A stretch of 7,074 nucleotides of DNA from an uncultured Lysobacteraceae bacterium (lineage in GTDB: Bacteria > Pseudomonadota > Gammaproteobacteria > Xanthomonadales > Xanthomonadaceae). This document shows positions 1-6,642 of this stretch, one piece after another. Each line of letters begins with the position of its first letter. Position 1 is the first letter of the stretch. The stretch covers positions 1-7,074 of the forward strand of contig CALCNV010000121.1 of the NCBI GenBank assembly GCA_937897645.1, in the 5' to 3' direction. The translations under genes were made by a program, and so were the position numbers. The notes below the pieces were generated by a model. It did no database searches and had not been told where the DNA came from. It was given only the letters and a program-made list of their open reading frames with translations.

Positions 1-1217
<1,217 letters not shown>

Positions 1218-1229
1218 GTGGTTCGCAGG

Positions 1230-1258
1230 CGCTTGCCAGACGAGGCGAGCGTCCTTCA
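1230..1258 (+). terminator. Weak hairpin after thiC, possible terminator
   Basis: Thirteen bases after the thiC stop, CGCTTGCC (1230-1237) can pair with GGCGAGCG (1244-1251) around a six-base loop, giving eight pairs including one G-U. It is followed only by TCCTTC, not a real T-tract. It may attenuate thiC transcription or mean nothing; no better terminator is visible before the next gene. Confidence 0.25.
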
Positions 1259-1315
1259 CCCGGGCGGCATGCACTCGTGGTAGCGTCTGGTTTCCGTGAT
1301 GGATGGGGACAGATC

Positions 1316-1918
1316 ATGAAAGCATTGCAACGCATCAAGGCAGTATCCATCGCCGCGTTCGTCCTGCTGCTGGCCGCCTGCGCCAGCAGTGGTCCGCGCA
1401 TCACCAGCGAAGTCGATCCGCAGGCCGATTTCGGCAAGTACCGCAGTTTCGCCTTCTACTCGCCGCTGGCGCTTGAAAACGCGGGCTATGCCACGCCGAC
1501 CACCGACCGCATCAAGGCCGCTACGCGCGCGCAGATGGAATCGCGTGGCTACGTGTATAGCGCCGAGCAGCCGGACCTGTGGGTCAACATCAACGGCAAC
1601 CTGCAGGAACGCACCGATGTCAGCACGGTCCCGAGCATGGATTACGCGCGCTACTACAGCTACCGCGGGCGCGGCTTTTATTCCGTGCCGGTGTGGACCG
1701 AGGAAACCCGCGTCAGCCAGTACACCGAAGGCACGCTCAACATCGATGTGGTCGACCGCGCGCAGAACAAGATGGTGTGGGAAGGCGTCGCGGTGGGACG
1801 GGTCAGCAAGAACGTCAAGCCGGAAGAACGCGCCGTCCGCATCGACGCCGCGGTGGCGGATATCTTCGCGCAGTTCCCGTATCGCGCGGGTAGCGGCACG
1901 CCCGTGGCCACGCCATGA
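1316..1918 (+). CDS. DUF4136-type outer-membrane lipoprotein
   Basis: A 200-residue predicted lipoprotein. The start at 1316 is chosen because it directly precedes a lipoprotein signal peptide: positively charged residues 2-8, hydrophobic segment 9-19, and lipobox LAAC with the acylated Cys at residue 22. A GGGG-rich ribosome-binding sequence lies about 8 bases upstream. The frame is open further upstream, into thiC, but that part is a shadow frame. The residue after Cys22 is Ala, not Asp, which by the usual Lol rule favours the outer membrane. The mature part resembles the DUF4136 family: an early D-F-x-K-Y-R-S-F-A-F element, a PDLWVNI strand, YTEGTLNIDVVD followed by KMVWEG, and a C-terminal helix ending near FAQFPYR. 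Family function is unknown. The stop codon overlaps the ATG of the next small gene. Family assignment is from remembered pattern, not a search. Confidence 0.87.
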   Translation: MKALQRIKAVSIAAFVLLLAACASSGPRITSEVDPQADFGKYRSFAFYSPLALENAGYATPTTDRIKAATRAQMESRGYVYSAEQPDLWVNINGNLQERTDVSTVPSMDYARYYSYRGRGFYSVPVWTEETRVSQYTEGTLNIDVVDRAQNKMVWEGVAVGRVSKNVKPEERAVRIDAAVADIFAQFPYRAGSGTPVATP

Positions 1919-2076
1919 AGGGAGGCATGACGGCAGCCAAGGCCGGCATCGGCTTTGGCACGGCGTTGGCGATCACGATTTCGTGGAGCGCCAACAAGTC
2001 GCTGCTGTGGGCGGTGATCCATGGGCTGTTGTCCTGGATCTACGTGGTCTATTACGCGTTGGTCTACCACTTCTGA
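1915..2076 (+). CDS. Small membrane protein (53 aa), coupled to the lipoprotein gene
   Basis: A 53-residue open frame whose ATG overlaps the preceding TGA as ATGA, a layout typical of translational coupling. It begins MKGGMTAAKAGIGFGTALA and ends in an aromatic tail (YYALVYHF). Residues 11-23 and 29-51 are strongly hydrophobic with Trp and Tyr at the edges, consistent with one or two membrane segments joined by the short polar stretch WSANKS. A second ATG at 1927 (Met5) could be the true start, but the GGAGG at 1921-1925 is only one base before it, too close for ideal use. That purine-rich stretch is also within the coding sequence if 1915 is used. The composition is far from random and the frame fills the gap between two genes exactly. 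I believe similar short proteins exist in many bacteria, but no function is known to me. A neighbouring role with the lipoprotein and the channel is inference. Confidence 0.68.
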   Translation: MKGGMTAAKAGIGFGTALAITISWSANKSLLWAVIHGLLSWIYVVYYALVYHF

Positions 2077-2093
2077 TGATTGTCGCTGCATGA
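2076..2093 (+). other. Possible five-codon mini-cistron ahead of the channel gene
   Basis: The small-protein stop overlaps an ATG (TGATG at 2074-2078) that opens the tiny frame MIVAA. Its TGA at 2091-2093 overlaps the channel gene's ATG as ATGA. The chain of overlaps could carry terminating ribosomes onto the channel start, which lacks a clear ribosome-binding site. A frame this short easily arises by chance. Confidence 0.25.
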
Positions 2094-2773
2094 CTATGCC
2101 AACGAGCTGGTTACGCTGGCTGGTGACGGCGCGACGCCACCCCTCGGCGTTCCTGTTGATCGTGCAGTTGGCAGGCGTCGTGCTGTACCCGGTGATGGAC
2201 GACACCGATCTCGGCCGCGTCCTGCTTGGTGCATTCGGCATCCTCGTTTTGTCGCTGGCGTTGTGGGTGGTGAATCGCAGCCCGTCGATCAACTGGATCG
2301 CGTGGTGTCTGGCGATACCCGCCGTGTTGCTGTCCTTGCTGTCGATCGGCATCCAGCATCCCGGCCTGCTGGTCTACGCGCACCTGCTGGAAGGCGCGCT
2401 GTATTTCTACACGGCGGCCAGCCTGACCGCGTACATGCTGCAGGACCACAAGGTCACCAGCGATGAACTGTTCGCGGCCGGCGCCACCTTCACCTTGCTG
2501 GCATGGGCCTTCGCCTTCTCGTTCTCCGTTTGCCAGGCGTGGTATCCGGGCAGCTTCACCGCCGCGGTCGATCCCGATGCGCAACGCAGCTGGATGGAGT
2601 TGCTGTACCTCAGTTTCAGCACCCTGTCCGGCGTGGGCCTGAGCGACATCATGCCCATCAAGCCGCACGCGCGCGCCCTGGTCATGCTGGCCCAGTTCGC
2701 CGGCGTCATGTACATCGCCGTGGTGGTGTCGCGCCTGATCGGGTTGACGGTGAGGGTCGGCCCGCGGGCTTGA
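2090..2773 (+). CDS. Ion-channel-like integral membrane protein (Ion_trans_2-like pore)
   Basis: A 227-residue inner-membrane protein. Predicted membrane segments lie at about residues 19-36, 43-61, 67-88, 92-117, 127-148 and 196-219. Between the last two is a pore-loop-like stretch (168-189) reading LYLSFSTLSGVGLSDIMP. It aligns with the potassium-channel pore pattern in which a TLTT(L/V)GYGD core is followed by I-x-P. The filter triad GYG is replaced by GLS (183-185), while the following Asp186 and Pro189 are kept. The layout pore helix, filter, Asp and final helix is that of two-TM pore domains; the filter change makes potassium selectivity uncertain. The start at 2090 is the first ATG in frame; a second ATG is at 2096, and neither has a clear ribosome-binding site. 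The gene begins 13 bases after the small membrane gene, so the three genes from 1316 may form one operon. It could be a non-conducting relative of channels rather than a true channel. Confidence 0.8.
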   Translation: MTMPTSWLRWLVTARRHPSAFLLIVQLAGVVLYPVMDDTDLGRVLLGAFGILVLSLALWVVNRSPSINWIAWCLAIPAVLLSLLSIGIQHPGLLVYAHLLEGALYFYTAASLTAYMLQDHKVTSDELFAAGATFTLLAWAFAFSFSVCQAWYPGSFTAAVDPDAQRSWMELLYLSFSTLSGVGLSDIMPIKPHARALVMLAQFAGVMYIAVVVSRLIGLTVRVGPRA

Positions 2774-2822
2774 GCAGCTGCGCCCGGTCCGGTGCGGCAA
2801 GGTCGTGATGGACCAGTTTGGT

Positions 2823-2828
2823 TAGAAT
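2823..2828 (+). promoter_or_regulatory. Putative -10 element (TAGAAT) ahead of the hydroxylase-sulfotransferase gene
   Basis: TAGAAT lies 26 bases before the ATG at 2855 in the only sizeable gap of the + strand cluster (2774-2854). No convincing -35 hexamer sits 16-18 bases upstream; the sequence there reads AGGTCG. The same eight bases, TAGAATGC, occur at the expected -10 position before ppa, which supports a promoter reading modestly. If real, the two hydroxylase genes form their own transcription unit. Confidence 0.38.
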
Positions 2829-2854
2829 GCGGCACCCGACTTTGGCGTCTTTCG

Positions 2855-4771
2855 ATGAAGCTTGACCATCCGTTCCTGCAACTTCCGCTCCTGTTCGATG
2901 CGCAGCGCATGGCACAGGAAATCGAGGCGCTGGGGGAATCGGTGTGGCGTCCGCACCCGCAAGGCTTCGCCGGCAACAGCGCGCTGCCGCTGGTGAGCGT
3001 GGACGGGGACCCGGCCAGCGATGCGGTCAGGGGGCCGATGCGTCCTACGCCGCAGCTGCTGGCATGCCCGTACGTGATGCAGGTGATGCACAGCATCGGC
3101 GCGGTGTGGGGGCGTTCGCGCCTGATGCGTCTGTCGGGGCAGGCGGAAGTGATGCCGCACGTCGACATCAATTACTACTGGCGCGAGCACATGCGCGTGC
3201 ACGTGCCCATCGTCACCCAGCCCACGGTCCGCTTCCATTGCGGCGACGCCAGCATGAACATGGCCGAAGGCGAGTGCTGGATCTTCGACACCTGGCGACT
3301 GCACCGCGTGCACAACGACGACCACCGTTCGCGCATCCACCTGGTCGCCGACACCGTGGGTGGCCATGGCTTCTGGCAGAAGATGCGCAACGGCCGCCCG
3401 CTCAATCGCGAGATTCCCGGCTGGGAAGCGACGCGCCTCGTGCCAACGACGGCAACGCCCGCGCTGGATTACGAATCCTTCAACCTGCCGCTGGTGATGT
3501 CGCCGTGGGAAGTGCGTGAACACCTGGGCTTCCTGATGAGCGAGGCTCAGCCGCATGAATCCTTGCGCGCCTTCGGCCAGACCGTGATCGGGCCTTTTAC
3601 GCGTGAGTGGCATGCGCTGTGGGCGAAGTATGGCGATTCGGGTGAAGGCCTCGCTGAATTCCGCGCGCTGCGTGACCAGTTCCGCGCGCAGCTTCCACGC
3701 TATGAGGCCTTGCGCCTGGTCAATGGCATACCGCTGGTGAAAGCGCTCACCGCCATCGTGACCGGCAACCTGGTGTACTCCGCGTCGGCCATGGATATCG
3801 AGTCGCGTGACCAGCCGGCAGGCATGGGCCCCACGCCACCGGCCGCAGCAAAACCGGCCGTATCGCCGCCTCCCGTTGCCATGCAGGCCGTTGCAGCGCC
3901 GATGTTGCAGAACGTGGGTGCGCCCGAGCGCCCGGTGCCGGTATTCGAGCGGCCGGTGATCGTGCTGAGTGCGCCGCGCTCGGGCTCGACGCTGCTGTTC
4001 GAGACCATGGCGCGCGCGCCCAACCTGTTCACCATCGGCGGCGAAAGCCATCGCGCCATCGAGAGCCTGCCTGGCCTGCATCCGTCCGCGCATGGCTGGG
4101 CATCGAACCAGCTCTCTGCGGCCGATGCCAGCCCCGAAGTGATCGCCGCCGTGCGCCACAGCTTCGCGCAATCGCTGCGTGACCGTGATGGCGTGGCGCC
4201 GCGGCCAGGGCAGCCGGTGCGACTGCTGGAAAAAACACCGAAGAACACGCTGCGCGTCCCGTTCCTGCGCGAAGTATTCCCGGGTGCGCAGTTCGTGTTC
4301 CTGTATCGCGAACCGCATGAAGTCCTCGCCAGCATGATCGAGGCCTGGGGTTCGGGTCGCTTCCGTACTTATCCCGATTTGCCAGGCTGGTCCGGGCTGA
4401 CGTGGTCGCTGTTGCTGGTGCCGGGCTGGCGCGAATACCGTGACCTGCCGGTCGAGGAACTCGTGGCAAGGCAATGGGCCACGACCCTGGAGCGCTTGCT
4501 CGACGATCTGGAATCCGTACCCGCCTCCTCGATTGCGCCGATCCGCTACGCCGATTTCCTTGCGCAACCGCAGGCCCAGATCGAGCGCCTCTGTACACGC
4601 CTGCAACTGCCGTGGGACGTCGCCCTGGGCACGCTGCCGCCGTCGCGCCACACCCTGACCAAGCCCGAGCCCGACAAGTGGCGCAAGCACGAGGACGTGT
4701 TGTCCCGCGTGCTGCCGATGGTGGAACCGACGCGCCTGCGCGTGGAAGCCTTCCTGCAACGCCTGGGCTGA
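2855..4771 (+). CDS. Fusion: AspH/LpxO-type 2OG-Fe(II) hydroxylase + PAPS sulfotransferase
   Basis: A 638-residue two-domain protein, with no signal peptide visible. Residues 1-310 resemble the aspartyl/asparaginyl beta-hydroxylase family (PF05118, which also includes lipid hydroxylases such as LpxO). Predicted iron ligands are His102 and Asp104 (in HVD) and His150 (in DTWRLHRV). Arg160 is the likely 2-oxoglutarate anchor, and RVH (Arg114, His116) matches a conserved family strand. Residues 319-365 are a Pro/Ala-rich linker. Residues 366-638 resemble Sulfotransfer_3 proteins: the 5'-phosphosulfate loop SAPRSGST (372-379), EKTPKN (459-464), and a 3'-phosphate motif with Arg485 and Ser493 spaced as in other PAPS enzymes. 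The start at 2855 is supported because the paralogue downstream aligns without gaps from its own first Met. Expected chemistry is hydroxylation followed by O-sulfation, but the acceptor is unknown and nothing here shows that the same group receives both changes. Domain calls are strong; pathway is inference. Confidence 0.92.
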   Translation: MKLDHPFLQLPLLFDAQRMAQEIEALGESVWRPHPQGFAGNSALPLVSVDGDPASDAVRGPMRPTPQLLACPYVMQVMHSIGAVWGRSRLMRLSGQAEVMPHVDINYYWREHMRVHVPIVTQPTVRFHCGDASMNMAEGECWIFDTWRLHRVHNDDHRSRIHLVADTVGGHGFWQKMRNGRPLNREIPGWEATRLVPTTATPALDYESFNLPLVMSPWEVREHLGFLMSEAQPHESLRAFGQTVIGPFTREWHALWAKYGDSGEGLAEFRALRDQFRAQLPRYEALRLVNGIPLVKALTAIVTGNLVYSASAMDIESRDQPAGMGPTPPAAAKPAVSPPPVAMQAVAAPMLQNVGAPERPVPVFERPVIVLSAPRSGSTLLFETMARAPNLFTIGGESHRAIESLPGLHPSAHGWASNQLSAADASPEVIAAVRHSFAQSLRDRDGVAPRPGQPVRLLEKTPKNTLRVPFLREVFPGAQFVFLYREPHEVLASMIEAWGSGRFRTYPDLPGWSGLTWSLLLVPGWREYRDLPVEELVARQWATTLERLLDDLESVPASSIAPIRYADFLAQPQAQIERLCTRLQLPWDVALGTLPPSRHTLTKPEPDKWRKHEDVLSRVLPMVEPTRLRVEAFLQRLG

Positions 4772-4777
4772 CCTGCC

Positions 4778-5752
4778 ATGAAACTGCCCGCACCGTTCAT
4801 CCAGTTGCCGTTGCTGTTCGATGCACAGGCACTTGCCGCGGAAGTGGGAGCGCTGGGCGAAGGCGCATGGCGTCCGCATCCGCAGGGCTTCGCCGGCAAT
4901 TCCATGCTGCCGCTGGTGGCGGTGGAAGGCGACGCCGGCAACGAGGCATTCGCGGGGGTGATGTCACCCACGCCGGAGCTGCGGCGTTGTCCGCTGCTGC
5001 AGCAGGTGCTGGTGTCCTTGCAGGCCACCGTGGGCCGGACCAGGCTCATGCGCCTTGCCGGGCAGGCGGAGGTCAAGCGCCATGTCGACCAGGGCTATTA
5101 CTGGGCCGAGCGCGTGCGCGTGCACGTGCCCATCGTGACCCAGCCGACGGTGCGTTTCGAATGCGGTGGTGCGGCCATCAACATGGCCGCGGGCGAGTGC
5201 TGGATCTTCGATACCTGGCGCCAGCATCGGGTGTTGAATGATGCGGCGGCCTCGCGCATCCACCTGGTGGTCGACACCGTCGGTGGCAAAGGGTTCTGGG
5301 AACTGGTGGAACGCGGGCGCACGCATGATGCGTCGCCGGCGGACTGGCAGCCTTCCACGCTGCCTTGGGCTGCACCGCGCGAACTGCAGATCGGCTGCGA
5401 GTCGCGCAACGTGCCCGCGGTGATGACGCCCTGGGAACTGTCGGCACACCTCGAATTCCTGCTCGGCGAAACGCTGCCGCATCCACAGGTCGCGGTGTTG
5501 CACCGGCACGTGCAGCGCCTGCTCACCGACTGGCGGGGCCTGTGGGCGCGCCACGGTGACGAGGCGGCCAGCAGGCCGTTGTTCCGCGCGGCCTTCGACG
5601 CCTTCACCGCCACGGTGAAGCCGCTGGCGGAAGGCGTGCTGCTGATCAATGAAACGCGCTGGATCGACGGCGTGATGCTGATGCTCGGCCGTGCCGCCGT
5701 GCCGCCCCCCAATGCCGGATCGGTACGGCGCGCACCTTCCAACATGGCCTGA
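4778..5752 (+). CDS. Stand-alone AspH/LpxO-type 2OG-Fe(II) hydroxylase, paralogue of upstream N-terminal domain
   Basis: A 324-residue probable 2-oxoglutarate/Fe(II) hydroxylase, about as long as the hydroxylase half of the upstream fusion. The two proteins align without gaps over at least the first 167 residues, including identical stretches such as WRPHPQGFAGNS, HVPIVTQPTVRF and GECWIFDTWR. Predicted ligands His102, Asp104 and His150 and the 2-oxoglutarate Arg160 are all present, so it should be active. Position 153 is Leu here but His in the fusion, so that His is not a core ligand. Residues beside the metal differ (100-101 KR against MP; 105-106 QG against IN), which suggests different substrates or positions. 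The short tail after about residue 304 is Pro-rich and has no sulfotransferase domain. The ATG is six bases after the upstream stop with no clear ribosome-binding site, so coupled translation is likely. A palindromic terminator follows directly. The exact substrate cannot be told. Confidence 0.92.
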   Translation: MKLPAPFIQLPLLFDAQALAAEVGALGEGAWRPHPQGFAGNSMLPLVAVEGDAGNEAFAGVMSPTPELRRCPLLQQVLVSLQATVGRTRLMRLAGQAEVKRHVDQGYYWAERVRVHVPIVTQPTVRFECGGAAINMAAGECWIFDTWRQHRVLNDAAASRIHLVVDTVGGKGFWELVERGRTHDASPADWQPSTLPWAAPRELQIGCESRNVPAVMTPWELSAHLEFLLGETLPHPQVAVLHRHVQRLLTDWRGLWARHGDEAASRPLFRAAFDAFTATVKPLAEGVLLINETRWIDGVMLMLGRAAVPPPNAGSVRRAPSNMA

Positions 5753-5757
5753 GCACA

Positions 5758-5790
5758 GCGCAGGTTGCATGCAACCTGCGCCGGGTTTTC
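5758..5790 (+). terminator. Rho-independent terminator on a perfect palindrome
   Basis: Bases 5758-5781 form an exact 24-base palindrome with half-site GCGCAGGTTGCA. As RNA it folds into a ten-pair stem with a four-base loop (CATG), followed by CGGG and then TTTTC at 5786-5790. It lies six bases after the hydroxylase stop and ten bases before the convergent ppa stop. The T-tract is on the + side only, so it should mainly end the + transcript, though the hairpin itself forms in both directions. Confidence 0.78.
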
Positions 5791-5791
5791 T

Positions 5792-6340
5792 TCAGAAGTT
5801 GGGCTTGACGGCGGTTGCTTCGTAGCGGGCAATCGACTCACGCAGGATCTGCTTGGCTTCGTCGGCGTTGCCCCAGCCGTCCAGCTTGACCCACTTGTCC
5901 TTCTCCAGGTCCTTGTAGTGCTCGAAGAAGTGGCCGATGCGCTCCAGCCAGTGCGGTGACACCTGCTCGATGTCATTGATGTGGGCGTAACCGTTGAAGA
6001 CCTTGGTCACCGGCACGGCGAGGATCTTTTCGTCGCCACCGGCTTCGTCGGTCATGCGCAGCACGCCGACCGGACGGCAGCGGATCACCGAGCCGGGGAT
6101 CAGCGACAGCGGCAACACCACCAGCACGTCGGCCGGGTCGCCGTCGCCGCACAGGGTGTGCGGCACGTAGCCGTAGTTGCAGGGGTAGCGCATGGGGGTG
6201 GAGAGGATGCGATCGACGAAGATCGCGCCGCTTTCCTTGTCCACTTCGTACTTCACCGGCTCCGAATCCTTCGGGATTTCGATGACGACGTTGATTTCGT
6301 CCGGCGGGTTCTTGCCGGTGGAAACGTGGTCCAGACCCAT
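5792..6340 (-). CDS. ppa: Inorganic pyrophosphatase, family I
   Basis: A soluble cytoplasmic Mg-dependent enzyme that hydrolyses pyrophosphate to two phosphates and so drives biosynthetic reactions forward. The chosen product is 182 residues, beginning MGLDHVSTGKNPPDEINVV. The ATG at 6340 is preferred over an in-frame TTG at 6352 because GGAG lies six bases before it, and known relatives start at this point. The catalytic pattern is complete: Asp66, Asp68 and Asp71 in DGDPAD, then Asp98, Asp103 and Lys105 in MTDEAGGDEK, each one residue offset from the E. coli enzyme. Arg44, Tyr56 and the HYKDLE motif are also present. Ala70 replaces the Val usual in the DGDPVD signature; as I recall this is common in Xanthomonadaceae. 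The gene converges on the hydroxylase unit and shares the hairpin between them. Identification is secure. Confidence 0.98.
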   Translation of the reverse strand: MGLDHVSTGKNPPDEINVVIEIPKDSEPVKYEVDKESGAIFVDRILSTPMRYPCNYGYVPHTLCGDGDPADVLVVLPLSLIPGSVIRCRPVGVLRMTDEAGGDEKILAVPVTKVFNGYAHINDIEQVSPHWLERIGHFFEHYKDLEKDKWVKLDGWGNADEAKQILRESIARYEATAVKPNF

Positions 6341-6376
6341 GGCGTGCTCCAAACAATGCGGTGTGCGAGGGCGGGC

Positions 6377-6405
6377 ATTCTACGCGCTTGGGTGCTGCGG
6401 TGCAG
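6377..6405 (-). promoter_or_regulatory. Putative ppa promoter
   Basis: On the - strand, TAGAAT (6382 down to 6377) is a good -10 candidate 36 bases before the ppa ATG. At 17 bases further upstream is CTGCAC (6405 down to 6400), a poor but possible -35. The -10 context TAGAATGC is identical to that before the hydroxylase-sulfotransferase gene. Transcription would begin near 6370. Confidence 0.42.
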
Positions 6406-6520
6406 CAGGGGGGGGGTGCTGCTCGGCCCGTCGACTTCTCGCGAGAAATCAACAAAGGTGTATCCGAGGTGTGTGCGAAGCCGCCCCTCTCAGCCCTGCA
6501 CACCCTACGGGCGCCACAAG

Positions 6521-6565
6521 GGGAGAGGGACGCTTCGACTGGTTTCCGTATGCGAAGGGAGAGGG
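6521..6565 (+). repeat. Direct repeat of GGGAGAGGG, first copy pairing with CCCTCTC
   Basis: GGGAGAGGG occurs at 6521-6529 and 6557-6565. The inverted partner CCCTCTC lies at 6485-6491, so a hairpin with a 31-base loop is possible. Short CCCTCTC/GAGAGGG inverted repeats are common between genes in this bacterial family, as I recall; the copy here is imperfect. Confidence 0.4.
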
Positions 6566-6590
6566 CCAGTTCAACTGGATCTACACGCCC

Positions 6591-6618
6591 AAAGAAAAAG
6601 GCGGCCGAAGCCGCCTTT
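6591..6618 (-). terminator. Strong rho-independent terminator of the OmpA-like gene
   Basis: Read on the - strand, AAAGGCGGC and GCCGCCTTT pair around a TTCG tetraloop, followed by TTTTTCTTT. The hairpin spans 6597-6618 and begins 24 bases after the OmpA-like stop at 6643. The GC-rich stem, stable tetraloop and T-rich tail make this a textbook terminator. It separates the OmpA-like gene from ppa, which lies on the same strand. Confidence 0.9.
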
Positions 6619-6642
6619 CCCATGCAGTCTTCCCAACCCCCG

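Larger units (their letters stand above)
6353..6590. other. Non-coding stretch between ppa and the OmpA-like gene
   Basis: I see no convincing gene on either strand here. Besides the ppa promoter it holds a hairpin TGCTGC/GCAGCA (6393-6407) next to a run of nine G (6408-6416), a perfect 12-base palindrome TTCTCGCGAGAA (6436-6447), inverted repeat CCCTCTC/GAGAGGG (6485-6491 and 6523-6529), a second GGGAGAGGG (6557-6565), and CCAGTT/AACTGG around one base (6566-6578). Apparent frames across it on both strands lack family resemblance or run antisense to flanking genes. It may be a decayed intergenic repeat. Confidence 0.5.

Noticed and set aside
1255..1286. Possible promoter (TTCACC and TAGCGT) before the lipoprotein gene
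   Set aside because: Spacing is 20 bases and both hexamers are poor matches, so it is not distinguishable from chance.
1389..2093. Long + frame overlapping the lipoprotein and small-protein genes
   Set aside because: Arg/Ser-rich composition and no family features; it is out of frame with better supported genes.
2765..2786. CGGGC/GCCCG inverted repeat at the end of the channel gene as a terminator
   Set aside because: The stem is only five pairs, the loop is twelve bases and there is no T-tract.
2822..4879. 685-codon open frame on the - strand, antisense to the fusion gene
   Set aside because: Its product is rich in His, Arg and Gln with no recognisable domain, as expected for the complement of a GC-rich gene. 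The + frame has two clear enzyme domains and a paralogue.
4474..5241. 255-codon + frame across the fusion/paralogue junction
   Set aside because: Low-complexity Arg/Ala/Gly product; both overlapped frames encode conserved enzymes.
6341..6352. Upstream TTG start for ppa giving four extra residues
   Set aside because: The extra codons contain the GGAG ribosome-binding site that serves the ATG at 6340, and relatives begin MGL.
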